From assembly GCA_036852015.1 (NCBI GenBank), contig JAANDG010000127.1:124001-188000 (forward strand): 64,000 nt of DNA. The letters run 5' to 3'. A program made the translations under genes and the position numbers. The notes under the pieces are model-generated. The model had not been told where the DNA came from, made no database searches, and worked only from the letters and a program-made list of their open reading frames with translations. Source of the stretch: Pelodera strongyloides. Taxonomy: Eukaryota > Nematoda > Chromadorea > Rhabditida > Rhabditidae. Positions 10,601 through 22,200 of the stretch are shown here, in pieces (the stretch's first letter is position 1; each line of letters starts with the position of its first letter).

Positions 10601-13388
10601 CACCCGATTGTCAAATTCTTAAAAACATTACTTCTATCCCAAATGGTCTAATTTCATTAGTATTCCGAAAATATGTCCCCTACATCATAATTTGGATTGT
10701 ATGTCATCACCATACAGCTGGGAAAGCTTAATAATATAGGCCTAAAAAATTTGACCAATTTTCGCGCTGTTTTACGCATCAAACAACCATCTCCGGTTCG
10801 CTTCCTATTCCGAATAATGCTACGTGCTTAGCACCATTTTGTAGGGAATTTAATTTCCTACAAACCGTCTGTTGCAACTATTATGAAAAAATCAGTAGTT
10901 TCTTTGCTATAGCAAAAAAACAACGCGCGACTCGGCCGGCGTGCGCATCAAAAAACGCACCAAAAAAATGGAGGCTTCAGCAGAAAACCATCTCCAGATC
11001 TACTTTCCCTTGGACAATTCCTAATAAAACTTACACAACTGGATAGCTTAAACATTTCTCTATCCAACTACGTCGCTAGTTTTTCGATATTTGAAACTTG
11101 CGGCTTTTCGGAGATTGTTAACCAATGCCTACTCGCGCGCTAAAAAGTAGGTTTTTGTCCGTTGAGCGAGCTACTCCTCATGCCCGAGACAAGGAAAAGT
11201 GGATCTCAGTAAGTCAAGGGCTCACAGAATTCACTGAAAATGTGGGTATTGGATTAAAATTAAGGGTTTGTGGTATATATACGAAAATGAAACATTTTTA
11301 GTAAAATATTTTTCTTGTACATTTTTCATAGTTGCACACACTAAGTTGGCTCATAATAATGGTTAGATATATATTTACTTTTTTTCATTTATCCTGTTAA
11401 TTTCAAAGATAAGTGTAAGCGTGTAGAGTCCTGAGAAATACTAAAATGAAATGCTACCTATATATAGTGCATTTTTGCTTTGGGAATTCTCAGAAAGACT
11501 GAGTCATGCGCGAAGGGTTTATAGGAACTCCCTCAGGCAAAAACAAAGACCACATAGTCTAGGGGCTAGGTGTGCTGACTTGTGCGCTGGCGACGAAAGT
11601 TCGAAGATTGGCCATATCGAAATTTTTTGGGGAATTTTTTTTCTTCATCAACAAAAAAAAATAAGTGAGGCATTAAAGCCTCGGGTATCTTTTGCATTCA
11701 TTTGCCGATCGAAGCTCATAGTTTACCTTTTCTACAACACAAACGTAGTATCAAAAAAAGCAAATAATTTATTAATTACACTCTTTCAGGCAACGGGACA
11801 GTTCTGTGTAGCACAGAATGGTATAGAGCGTTAATTAGTCTTTAAAATAATTAGACCACTAAACTAAAGACTCGTTAACTAGTCCTAGATCCTTCGGTGA
11901 GCGGATGACGATCTTCTTACCTACATGCTGACCATATTTCTACTATATACCTATATAAACACTTTCAAAAAACATTTTTCATTCACTTATGCTATGTGGA
12001 ATTCCTTTCTTCCTTGGTAAACCACCTTTTTGGTAACTGAAATACGGTAAATCGATAATAACTAATCCGATCAATAATCAATAATATTTATTATAACATA
12101 TTCTCTCTGCGACCGATTCCTCTCCCTACACCCTCTTCACTCCAAACTATGCCTGCACACCCTCGACCAAGAATTGGCTACACTCCAAAACTACAAACCT
12201 CAGAATCGGAATTAAAAACTATTTTTATTGCATTTTTGGTACTTACACGTGAAGTAGATATTGTGACTGGTTCTCGGGTACTTTATTAACACAGAAAAGG
12301 CTTCCATTATTAATAAAAAAAATGTGAAAAAAGTGTAAAATCGGAGATGGTCAGGTACGATCCGGAGATGGTCATGCGTCATTTTACACATTCATTTATA
12401 CCCTGGTTCCATAAAAACAAGTGTCTCTGATATTTGATATGATAATTAATAAGAATACGATTAAAAAGCTAGTTTGAATGAAAAGAAAAAACCGCAAATT
12501 CTAAAGCTCACTTCTTGTGTCCGGCATTTTCAATGTGTTGGCTGAGTGTTTCGAGGAATGTGTCTTCGTCGTGATTTTCAAGATCTCCTGAAATATTCGC
12601 CATAATTCATATCATCCATGATTAATCTTATTAAACACAATCTGCGAGCACCTGCCTGTTGATATCACACCTAATAACGACGAAATAATGAATATCAAGC
12701 AATGCGCTACTGCGCAATTGACAATAAGAATAATAACCTATTTCCAGATGGCATGACTTCATTTGGCTTGGCAAAAAGGTGACATGTTCAATATGAGGAA
12801 AATCAAAGAAACAGGAAGCAATACTAAAATACTCACTCACGGACAAGGTTTTGTGGGGCTCTGGCTCAGAAGACGAAAATAATAAGCAAAGTTGGGAAGT
12901 GAGAAGAAAGGGAGGCAGTGAAGAACGATTTATAAAGTGAAATAAAAAAAAATAGTTGGCAGGTTGGCACGCCAAGCGAAAAGAAAATCGAAACAAAACA
13001 TACCCTGCACGCTCGACATATCGTCATCAAAGGTTAGATGTGTGGACATTGATGCATCACTGTCATACTCCTCGTCATGGTCATGACGGTTCGCTAGAAT
13101 TGGACCGATTTATCATAAATAAATCATTATTATAATATTTGAAATAACATCGAAATTGTTAGAATTTTTTTTTACACCGAGGCGAAAGGAAAAAGAAGCA
13201 TTTTCAAAATTCAGTAACAATGTAGAACGATTAGCTATCTTTCCTCCTTATTACTTTCGTTTCTATTCGAAGTTATTTGATTCATAATAATAAATATTAA
13301 TATAACAAAACTCACGTTTGTTCTTCGGATTGTGATTCGCGGATGCAAAGTCATCCACTTCACGGTTCTTATTCTTTCCTTTACCCAT
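4674..13388 (-). CDS. IFRD1: IFRD1/IFRD2 homologue (interferon-related developmental regulator)
   Basis: Fourteen exons join in frame to a protein of about 440 residues (human IFRD1 is about 450): 13316-13388, 13004-13093, 12512-12587, 9698-9753, 9231-9350, 8888-8964, 8108-8194, 7718-7810, 7162-7255, 6512-6597, 6211-6287, 5778-5898, 5315-5428, 4674-4832. All junctions are GT-AG and phases agree. The start MGKGKNKN matches the basic IFRD N-terminus. Family landmarks are VRLAALRHLQFSL, then FANSVAAWALLL, RVAAGEALALLYELAE, then RQILAFISQGEAPELKVKF, MRHLRDNQLLREIFDLG, and a basic tail LFKSAKKKRRAREK before TAG. IFRD proteins are alpha-helical repeat proteins acting as transcription cofactors and as ribosome-binding factors. 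The intron after exon 3 is 2.75 kb and carries SINEs. The last exon contains a 43-bp tandem duplication read in two frames. Confidence 0.93.
4690..4768 (-). repeat. 43-bp tandem duplication inside the last IFRD exon
   Basis: The block beginning aatttctctcgcg occurs at 4,690 and again at 4,733, nearly identical over about 36 bases. The 43-bp period is not a multiple of three, so the two copies are translated in different frames, giving QRKRGGRER and then AKKKRRARE. Both are strongly basic. Confidence 0.85.
7535..7674. mobile_element. Short terminal-inverted-repeat element in an IFRD intron
   Basis: About 140 bp lying between exons 8 and 9. The left end CAGACGCCGAATTCACCAAC mirrors the right end, whose reverse complement starts CAGAGGCCGTATTCATCAAC, and both continue into a GGGAGCCCT block. 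Both ends are flanked by TA, as expected for Tc1/mariner-type non-autonomous elements. Similar palindromes occur at 9,441-9,577 and 29,430-29,553. Confidence 0.7.
9441..9577. mobile_element. Short palindromic element, probably same family as 7,535
   Basis: Inverted ends CGGCCATATTCCCAC and GTGAATATGGCC bracket about 135 bp with internal CCCTCGGGGAA and GGAATTCCCC blocks. It lies in the IFRD intron between exons 4 and 5. Ends are diverged, so boundaries are approximate. Confidence 0.55.
10376..10605 (-). mobile_element. tRNA-derived SINE, copy 1
   Basis: Read on the minus strand it has a tRNA-like head with an A box (TAGTCTAACGGC) and a B box (GGTTCGAAGAC), followed by a GGCCATACCGAAA junction, an A-rich segment and a small hairpin (GAGGCAATGAAGCCTC). 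A second copy in the opposite orientation lies about 1 kb away in the same IFRD intron. Confidence 0.75.
11490..11722 (+). mobile_element. tRNA-derived SINE, copy 2
   Basis: Plus-strand copy of the element at 10,376-10,605: A box TAGTCTAGGGGC, B box AGTTCGAAGATT, GGCCATATCGAAA, an A-rich segment and the hairpin GAGGCATTAAAGCCTC. Homology continues to GATCGAAGCT at the 3' end. The B box is more degraded than in copy 1. Confidence 0.72.
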
Positions 13389-16300
13389 TTTCTATGTTTA
13401 TAGTTTCGGGTAGAATCAACTGGTTATAAAGAAATCACCAAGGTATTGCCGCATGCAACCAATTCAATAAGTAAGAAGATAACCTGAAAAAATCAACATA
13501 AAGTGAGAAAGTTGTGCCGACCTCTGCATATATGGAGAATTATAAACATAACCAGCAAAATGTAATCAACAAAAGTGAGAAGAGAGAAACAAGTGTATTA
13601 GCTTCGAAAGTATGAATGATCTTCATAAACAGTGCATGTTTACAATCTCCATAAACTTTGCTTTGCACACTGTTGACAAAAAGATAAAGAACATAGTCAA
13701 TTATATGGTTGTCGTCGACAAGAAGGCCCGGAAAGATGAAAACAGACTGTAGGCTGCGATAAGGAATAGAAACGAAACATATTTTATGTGTGTATTTTAT
13801 GTGTTCGTTTGTTTTGAAATTGAGTTGGAAGCTGGTAGTGCAGGAGTGCTATTTTTAACGTTGTGGTATTATGCAATAGAGGTGATATGTGATATTTTAC
13901 AACGATAGATGTGAGGTTGTGAGGTTACTTTGTTACTGTTACCCGTTGTTTGCATACCGCTATACGATTACAAGTACAGTGATTTTTTGGACAATGGAAC
14001 AGAGAGCCAAATTATTTTGCTTTAATCTCACTATGGGATTCTGAATAGTAGTTTGTTTAGTTTGTTACAAACTAAAAGTAAAAGGCAACATATGAAAACA
14101 AAATAGACAGCATTGCGCATTGCGGCATTGCAGTCCACAGTTTCACCAAACAAACTCAGCTGTTTGTTGAACTATTGCGAAACAAACGGTTGTGCAACAA
14201 CGGAGCGATATTGTTGTGCAAGAAGAAATAAGGTGTCAGGTCGTAAGCGTCACGAAGAAGTACGGAGTGGTAGAATATGAAAACATAGGTGAAACGGGAT
14301 AAATTAGATTGAAGATAAAGAGAGAAACTCAGAGGCTTTCGTAATCAGCTGTGAGGTAAAATTGTCTGCTTCCTATCAATCCATTTTCGGACAATAAGCC
14401 CCGTTAAGAGTAGAACCATTCTTCTCTCTAAAAAATAGAAAGGCATGTTGTACCCATAATCAATAGATATAGAAGAGGGCTAAAGTACATGGTCTAGTGC
14501 GACTTTCACAACCCTTCAGCAAAAGACTGAAAAACTGACTTGAAACAGAGAAACATGTGAACAACAGATGATATTCACGTGGAAGTTGAAACAAAATTGC
14601 ATTGAATCCAGGGAGATTTTAGCAATAACAATGCTCTTCAATTTCCAAGCAACCATGTCAGTGTTCGCAAAACGAAAATATGGCACAATGAAAAAATCCA
14701 GATTCCAGATAAAAAATTTGATTGCGGTTGCGTAAAAGAATGAACAATGGACTGACAGTATTTATTGATTAAAGTCTATATGATATCATAGCTCCCATAT
14801 ATCGTTACCCAAAAATAAAACAACAATGATACCATTCCGTAGCAAATTTCGAAAGTTTGATGGAGCGGAAATGACGGAGGTGTTTGTATGACCATCATGT
14901 AAATCAATAAGTGTTCTTCAGAACAGACAAATTATATCCTAAAGTATAGCACATGATCAAGTCAAAGGATAGGTTTTGTCGGGACAGCCAGAAAGAAAAG
15001 AAAAGGCAGCATGCAACACGCGGAATCGAAAAGCAGCCGGTCGACGGACAGATGGCAGAATATGAGAGCAAGTAGACTGTGTAGGGAGCAGACAGAAGAA
15101 GTACATTGTTTCTGAAGAGACACAGATGCAACAAAATACGTGAAAGGCGAGACAGTAGCAACTTACGTTGGTATCCAGAGAAGCAGTGAGTGAGAGGCTT
15201 ACTTCAATACACGCTAGACACGAGAGCAAGGAATCGAGAAATTCCAGCGGATAGCACAACACATTATACGCAGGCATGTTACGAAAAGAACACGAACAGC
15301 ATCATAGAGAGCAAACACATTAGACACGTAGAGGTCAATACCTCGAATAGACGATTTGGTTCGCAAAGTGCGCTCACTCACTGTAATGTATTGCTATGTT
15401 ATTCCTAACCTGGATGGACACTCGTGAACGCGAACGAAGACAGAAATTGAAACCGGCCAAAATGTCCACGCAGCTTTGGAGTTAGCAAAATTTGAAATTA
15501 GATAGCACAGGTCCAAAACTTGATCCTGGTACAAAAATATGCAACTAGGACAAATCTTGTATTTTTTAGTACTATGTTTGCATCGATTTTGCATTTTAGT
15601 GCAGTTTCGATCATAGTGCTGAACGCAGAGCTCATTTTCGAAATTAGTTTTAGCTCGTAGCTTAGATCACAAAAGACCGTGTGTGCACAGGGTGAGCACA
15701 TGGGGAGTACGGTGTGCGCACAGAAATAGCACACGACTGCGCACAGAAATAGCACACGTCTGCGCACAGAATTAGCACACGTTGGCTCACAGGAGAAGTT
15801 TCTGTGCCATCTTTATGCGAATACTGTGCCGATCTTGTGCGGTCCGCTGCGTTGCGTGCGTCTTATAGTGCGTTTTCTGAGCGCACGCAAGTCGCACATT
15901 GTGCGCACATTTCGAGTTTGCAAATTGCAAAGTCGATGCAGACATGATACTATTTGCTGGGATTTGTACTAATTCATCTTTTTATCACGCCTTCATTTTT
16001 TCTTCATGCTTTCGTTCAAAAACGTTCATAACTCGTTTACATTATTCTCCGTTCCATAACATCCATTTTAGTGTAAAATAGACCTTCAAGTCTCTCAGTT
16101 GCAATCGAGCACTTGGCTGCTTTCCTCCTGGCAGTGTCCAGCTCAGTGGCGATGATTCATATTGTGTATGATCAACTGCTCCTCCTTGTTTATTTTTGTC
16201 TGGCATTTGTATCTTCTTTTTCGCGCATTGAACCAATCAAAGAACGTACTGTCACGCCATCTTCATATTACAAGGTCTTATCAGTTGCTATCGATTTTAG

Positions 16301-16413
16301 TTCGACAATCGTTCGCTTTTTGTGAAGAGCGTCAGTGGGAGGGCGCCCTGACTGCCATTTGAATTCGTTACATCGGTGAGGACACGTCTGTCGAAGTCCG
16401 CAACTTCAACTCA
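13389..16413. other. Intergenic, divergent promoters of IFRD and SPTSSA-like gene
   Basis: No convincing exon was found between the IFRD start and the SPTSSA-like start. The right part holds an inverted-repeat element at 15,535-15,985. A run of Cys- and Leu-rich minus-strand frames near 15,000-15,770 overlap each other and the element and look like chance frames. Confidence 0.6.
15535..15985. repeat. Diverged inverted-repeat element with an internal 23-bp tandem repeat
   Basis: The left arm (around 15,535-15,615) and right arm (15,905-15,985) are inverted copies, for example AGTACTATGTTTGCATCGA against AGTATCATGTCTGCATCGA. Inside, 15,715-15,783 holds three head-to-tail 23-bp units of the form TGCGCACAGAAATAGCACAC plus a variable end. 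Confidence 0.6.
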
Positions 16414-17315
16414 ATGGTGGAAAAAGACGTGATCGACCAGGAAAAGATTCGGAACTTTGACCACAACGACTTCAGCGTGTGCAAGGTTGGTTTTTGTGAC
16501 ATTCTGTGCTGTTCATACATCCAGCGGAGAGTGATTGTTTTGGTGCTTAGTGGTAGAATGTAATGTATCAATGGTACTTTTCAATAAATAACTTTGCATT
16601 AGCCTCGTTATTATACGCACCTCTTTGCGTAGCTTGTAAGTTATGCCATTTTGCACCTTTTTACTGATTTATTTAGGATTCAAGAATACATTAATCATGT
16701 CATTCACTATATTGATTTGGTTTTTATGCAAGTACGCATTTTCCGCTGTTACTTTGTCTCGCTCCCTTTTGCGTTACCTTGTGCAAATAGACATTTGTAG
16801 TTTGTTGCTGCATTCTTTGCACCCTGTGTAGCACAAACTGTGAGTCATCTTCTTGTGTCCTAGCGTGAAATATGTTATTTTTGCTTAATTTAAATGACTG
16901 TTGAATTTTTTTTTAAATATACTTCTTGCGTCATTTGTTCATTGTTCTCAATTTTTTTTCGTGAGCTTTTTTTTTGCAACTGTGCCCCATAACGATAGCG
17001 AAACCAAAAGAAGCAGACTTTGCATCAGAGAGTATCACAGCGTAAGACTATGCATCAGATCAGAGTGAACATACGTTTTTAATGGATAATATGCAATAGG
17101 AAAAGCAAAGTATTTATAATAAACAAGGGGTAACAATTTTACGTGAAAATATTTTCGTATTCTTTCAGCGTTCTGGCGTCGAGTGGTTGTACCTACAATA
17201 CATTCTGTTGACTGGACTGTATATGCTCGAGCCTTGGGAGCGTAAACTTTTCAACGCTTCCGTGATCGCTATCGCCTCCATTTTTGCCACTTACATTGGA
17301 ATTTCTGTACTTTAA
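16414..17315 (+). CDS. SPTSSA: Serine palmitoyltransferase small subunit (ssSPT)
   Basis: Two exons, 16414-16485 and 17169-17315, join in phase 0 to a 72-residue protein, the usual size of SPTSSA/SPTSSB (about 70-76). The second exon reads WLYLQYILLTGLYMLEPWER, matching the diagnostic ssSPT signature (W-YQYLLVT-LYMLEPWE), and ends in a second hydrophobic stretch (ASVIAIASIFATYIGISVL). In other animals the subunit sits in the ER membrane, activates the SPTLC1/SPTLC2 heterodimer and sets acyl-CoA preference at the first step of sphingolipid synthesis. The ATG chosen is the first Met of an open frame that begins after a TGA upstream. ATG12 starts about 380 bp downstream on the same strand. A or B type cannot be told from this sequence. 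Confidence 0.9.
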
Positions 17316-17522
17316 AGGTATTTTTCTGCCCACTTTACTGACTTTACATTTAAATCCTGTACATAATGTTCACGTTTGGGTGTGTTATATCAAATTTATT
17401 ATAAATATATTTCCACATTGTTTTAAGCGTGAAGAATAATAACTTGGAGCATTCTTGTTTTTTTTTACGGTCACAGATCTGAACTAAACCGACTTACGCA
17501 CAGGATTTATAATTTATATATT

Positions 17523-17655
17523 AAAGCGCAAAACCGGTCGGTTTTTGAAACACGTCGAATAGACCAGCATTCTTATGCAGCATATGCAAATCAAGCAAAT
17601 TCGTAAAACAGTTGTCCACGATGCGTTTCACAATCCGGCCGGTATTTTGCTTTAT
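17523..17655. mobile_element. Non-autonomous inverted-repeat element (TTAAAGCG family), copy 1
   Basis: The left end TTAAAGCGCAAAACCGGTCGG is mirrored by CCGGCCGGTATTTTGCTTTA. The interior contains CAGCATTCTTATGCAGC and CAGTTGTCCACGATGCGTTTC, which recur at 29,843 and 37,166. It sits between the SPTSSA-like gene and ATG12. Confidence 0.75.
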
Positions 17656-17694
17656 TGTCATGTGACTATCTAAACTGATTATTTCAGTCTGAGG

Positions 17695-18398
17695 ATGGAG
17701 ACTAAGGACGCTGATCCTGTTTCTGCTCCTTCTGAATCCGCATCCGCATCAGCCAAAACACAGCCAACTCCAAATAAAGTATCCGTATTGCTACATCCAG
17801 TGGGCGACGCGCCAATTCTCAAAAAGAAGAGGTTAGTTTTTTTTGCCTACATTTACAAGCACAGTGACCAGTGAGGCTCGCTCACCGGGTCACCGGCCTA
17901 CATGTGTGAGTGTGACGTGTGACCGTTTGCAAATAGCACAGCCAAATTCAATGCACAACCTTAATGTATCTCTGGAGGTGATTAGAAAATGTTTCTTTTT
18001 GCCTCGTGAAGAACAGTGAGTGGGATAGTGATTCTGCAAATATTGAATTAAAAGAAACGTCTCAACATTTAGTGTTCTTTCTTTTGCTTTTCAGGATTTC
18101 ATCATAAATTGTTATTACATGATGGTCCGTTATGTAAATGAAACCTAATGTATGAAGGACATAATTTCAGTGTATCAATATGTTTAGGTACACGGTGGAC
18201 GCGTCACGCGACATCGCCTGGTTTACACTGACGATTCGAAAGCTGTTAAACCTTCCGACCGAGAAAAGTCTCTTTTTCTTTGTAAGTCAGTCCTTTGCTC
18301 CATCGCCCGATCATACCTTTGAGAACCTGAGAAATTGTTTTTGTCTTGCCGATGAGACTCTGGTCCTTCACTACAGTACGACTTTAGCTTGGGGTTAA
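17695..18398 (+). CDS. ATG12: ATG12, ubiquitin-like autophagy conjugation protein
   Basis: Exons 17695-17831 and 18188-18398 join across an AG/G split codon to 115 residues (human 140). The Ser/Ala/Pro-rich N-terminus is followed by the ubiquitin-like fold: VSVLLHPVGDAPILKKKR, IRKLLNLPTEKSLFFFV, SQSFAPSPDHTFENLRNCF and the C-terminal LAWG. The terminal Gly, free without processing, is the residue joined by ATG7 and ATG10 to a lysine of ATG5. The resulting conjugate with ATG16 acts as the E3 for LC3/ATG8 lipidation. An acceptor-like TTTCAG lies 7 bases before the ATG. A poly(A) signal follows at 18,733. All family landmarks are present and the frame is intact. Confidence 0.97.
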
Positions 18399-18732
18399 TG
18401 TTCGGTATACGGTGAGGTTATCTTGCCAATGCTTTCGGTTTGCCATTTATTTTTGGTAACTAATCAGGTTGTCCTTTTACATCTCGCCACTTTTCGTTCT
18501 TGTCCTTAGTGCTACTTTTTCTTATTTTTTTCACAATTTGAGCGTTGTTTATGTCATCTGAATTAGCAAAATATGAAATACGCTTGCTTTTGTTTCAAAA
18601 TTTTATGTAAAATTGGCTTGGAGTTGGATTGCCTGTACATTCCTCATTGTATTTGATTAGTATTTTTATGTTATGTTGAACGGTGATATATGCGATTCTT
18701 ATTCTTTGTATGTTGCTAGTTTATCTTCAGTG

Positions 18733-18738
18733 AATAAA
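18733..18738 (+). terminator. Poly(A) signal for ATG12
   Basis: AATAAA about 335 bases after the ATG12 stop codon, the first canonical signal downstream. Confidence 0.6.
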
Positions 18739-19220
18739 TTTTTTGACAAAATTATGGTTAGCTTTATGTGTTCATCGTCCTGTGCGATATGGTATATTTG
18801 TTGCAAGTTGCAATTCATTTTTTTGTTTGGATATTTGATGGATTTGTGAATTTGGATGCGTAACCATAGATTAGTAGTGTAAGTTTGTAAATTAGAATTG
18901 GTCGCTGGAACTCTGAATGTAACCTTACGTATATAGTTAGTTCGGTAAACGTATGTATGGATACAGTTACGGTAGTCTTATTATCTTATCTCTAGCTAAA
19001 GTAGACTACCTGTACCTGAGCGTTATTTGTTCACAGTTAGTCTTCATCCTTTATTCAAGTTGCGCCATGTGTAGAATTCTATGAGTGTAAAGGGTATTCG
19101 ACTATAAGAACTTTATGTAGTTTTATGCATGTGAAGAATTAAAATCCAGTCTTGGTTTTCCTATATTTTCTGTGACTTATTGTGCAATATAGCTGATACT
19201 AATAATGACGATATTTAGAT
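18739..19220. other. Intergenic between ATG12 and PRCC
   Basis: AT-rich sequence with no exon found. It ends in GATATTTAG immediately followed by AT and the PRCC ATG. Confidence 0.6.
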
Positions 19221-22200
19221 ATGCTCGGTCTAGTCGACTACGGAAGCGATTCGGATTCGAACAACGACAGTAGTGAGGAAAGTCTACCCAAGGTGGAAAT
19301 TGTAGTCTCTGCGAAGGCGAAGAAATCGCCTTCTGTTGGTAAATCGTGAGTTTCTCTGCCATTGTTTCTGTTTTACCATGAAGGCTTACTGGTGTGCACA
19401 GGAATGTATCCATTGCAAATAGTAATTAAAATAGTTGGAGAACCCTTCGATGCTCCTCGACTTATTCTTAGTAGTTAGTAGTCTAGAGCTAGAGTAGAGG
19501 GGTGAAACTCTGGGCGTCGTCGCTCAATACTAATTTCAAAAAATTTCTGTATTATTGGTTATTTGGGGTTACGGTAGCTTTATGTAATTTCAGTGCGTTT
19601 ACTGTGTATTTTAGTATGTCTACTGTGCATTATGTAATTTTAATGCATTTTCTTTATGTTTAGGGAATTTAGTACATCCATATTATAGTTACGTTATTCA
19701 TTGCTGTTTATGTTTTACATTTCCATTGACTAATTCAGCGCGGCTGCGGAGAATGCAGGAATTTTGCCTGACGATGAATTCTTTGGTGACGCGGATGCCC
19801 TAGAGGGTATGTTTTGTGTTGACATTCATCGCCTCTCTCATGGGGTTTCCAAGTATATTTGAATATTTATTATACTCATTAAAAGAGCGCAACGCCGTGA
19901 GAATGCTGAATGTGAATGTGAGTATGCTGAAAATTTACCGTATCTTTGGACTACACGAGATTCATATTAGATATGCAGGTTTCGTGCAGAAATATTATAG
20001 TATTGACAGAATCACACCGAATTTTTGGGGCACATAGGAAATGGAAAACACCAAAAAAACACGGAACATGATCATCGAAAAACCCGCTCATGATCCGTGT
20101 TTTTTTCGAACATAATCGACGATTTTCTTATGTATTATTTTTCAGATTTTAGTAAAAACCCGTGTTTTTTTGGTGCAAACACCAAATAAGCACGGAACTT
20201 GGTCGAAAAAAACACGGATCATCAGTGATCGGTGTTTATTTGGAGCATGTTCGGGTTTTTCGTTGTGTTTTTTCACAAAACCCGTGTTTTTTTCGTGTTT
20301 CCGTTTTCCTGTGTACTTGCAGACCCCCATTATCTTTATTTGTAAAGAAAGTGAGACATTGTGCGATTGACTTTACGCCTACCGTGGTAGGCTTGGCATT
20401 TTAGAAATGTTTTCTAAATTTCATAAGTTTTACACACAGTTGTGCGTCAGCTTAATCTAACATTTGTCCTTATCGTTGATACGATTGTGTATTCAAGCAG
20501 TGACTCGAAGGGCAGCAACACATTTTCTGAGGAAATTGAAAATACTGTTCGTGAGTAGTAATGTTCTTGATGAGGTGCGTAGAGCAATGGTATATGTGCG
20601 GCATAGTGTCTTATTATGAATACTTGAAACATTTTGTTTTCAGGTGATTCTTTTCTCGATTTGCCCAGTGCAGAAGGCACTTCAGTTGTTAGACATGAGA
20701 CCCCGGAAGGGGCACTGGATGAGATTGTGAAACCAAAGGACTGGGAACTCAAGCTGGCAGAGAAGGTATGAGTTGAACATTTATGGGGTTTCCAAATATC
20801 CCAAGAATTCGGTGTGATTCTGTCAATACTACCGTATTTCTGCACGAAACCTGCATAAATTAAAAAAATATTCTCGTAGTTCCAAAATACTGTAAATTTT
20901 CTGCATACTTGGAAACCCCATTAGAACATTTATTAGCTTTTCTGCACACATCTGCATAGAGTGGAAAATACAGAAATATATCAATAATGTATTTCGAACC
21001 TTGGGGGCTTAGTTTGTAGCTCACCACATAGAATCGACCTAAACAAAACTGCGAATACGTTTTACATAGCTATTACAGTCAGAATTTGACCGGTCCTCTG
21101 GCCTGTGCGATCTGTGCCAACTTTTCACTAGTCCCACTTGTTTCAGGATAGATCTCTATGGACTGTGTTTCGTCTTTCGTATGCACATATATGTAGTCTG
21201 ATAGTCTAAACTTATCCATGATTGACTAGTGACAAGAAGACAAATCCCTGTAACTTTAGGAACGTAAGCGACTGAAGAAAGCTAAGAAGCGTGAGAAGAG
21301 AGAGAAGAAGAGACTTCGAAAGGAACAAGAAAACGGAGAGACGGCGGGAGGAGAGAGATCTGGCAAAGGGAAGGTGGAGTCGACTGGGAAACCCAAACAA
21401 AAGGCCAAGGTGGGTGGTGGTTACGTTGAAATACGAGCGTATGATGTTTAAGAAAATCCACTAACAACGGAATGGCTTGATATTTAAGCATAGGAGCCTT
21501 AAAATAAGTTTTCGTACATTATCTATGTATGCGCAAGGAGCGTTAACGTAGTGTTCGAATTTCTAATAGTCTGACTACTTTCTGTACCTGAGAAACGTGC
21601 ACGATAGATGTTAAACTTGGCTTTCCAGATTTCCGCGTTTGGTGCATTGAGTGCGATAGCCGATGCTGGAAGTGACAGCGAGGATGAATCACCGAAGGTT
21701 TGTTGGAGGTTTCCCCTTCTATATATCTCTGTATCTCTCTGTCTCTGTCCCTCTCTGTCTCTGTCTCTCTCTCTAGCTTTTCTCTCTGACATGTTGTCAA
21801 ATTTCTCCCGTTTCTTTCGCAGTCTCACTTACTGATCTTGAAGCTCTGCTGGCGAATTATGCGTGTCTGGACTAGTAATCCATGGAATTGTTGAAGTTTG
21901 AATTTCTATGTAAATTGTGTGATTTTACCTTCTTCAGATAAGCGCACCGACGGCGTCAACGGGCAGTAGCCTGTTGTCAATGCTTCCAGCTCCGAAGAGC
22001 ACAGCGAGAGTCCCCGGCACCAAACCAAGTATAATGCTCCCACCGAGTATGCGTGACAAGAAAGCAACGCCGAAGGTTTGTTTACCCTAACTCTATAAGT
22101 TCTTTGCGGGACCACTTTTGTACTTGTAGACAAATTAGTAGTGATGTAGTTGTTGGTAGCGAGTCATAGACCGGGACATTGCGTAAAGTATAAGTCTAAT

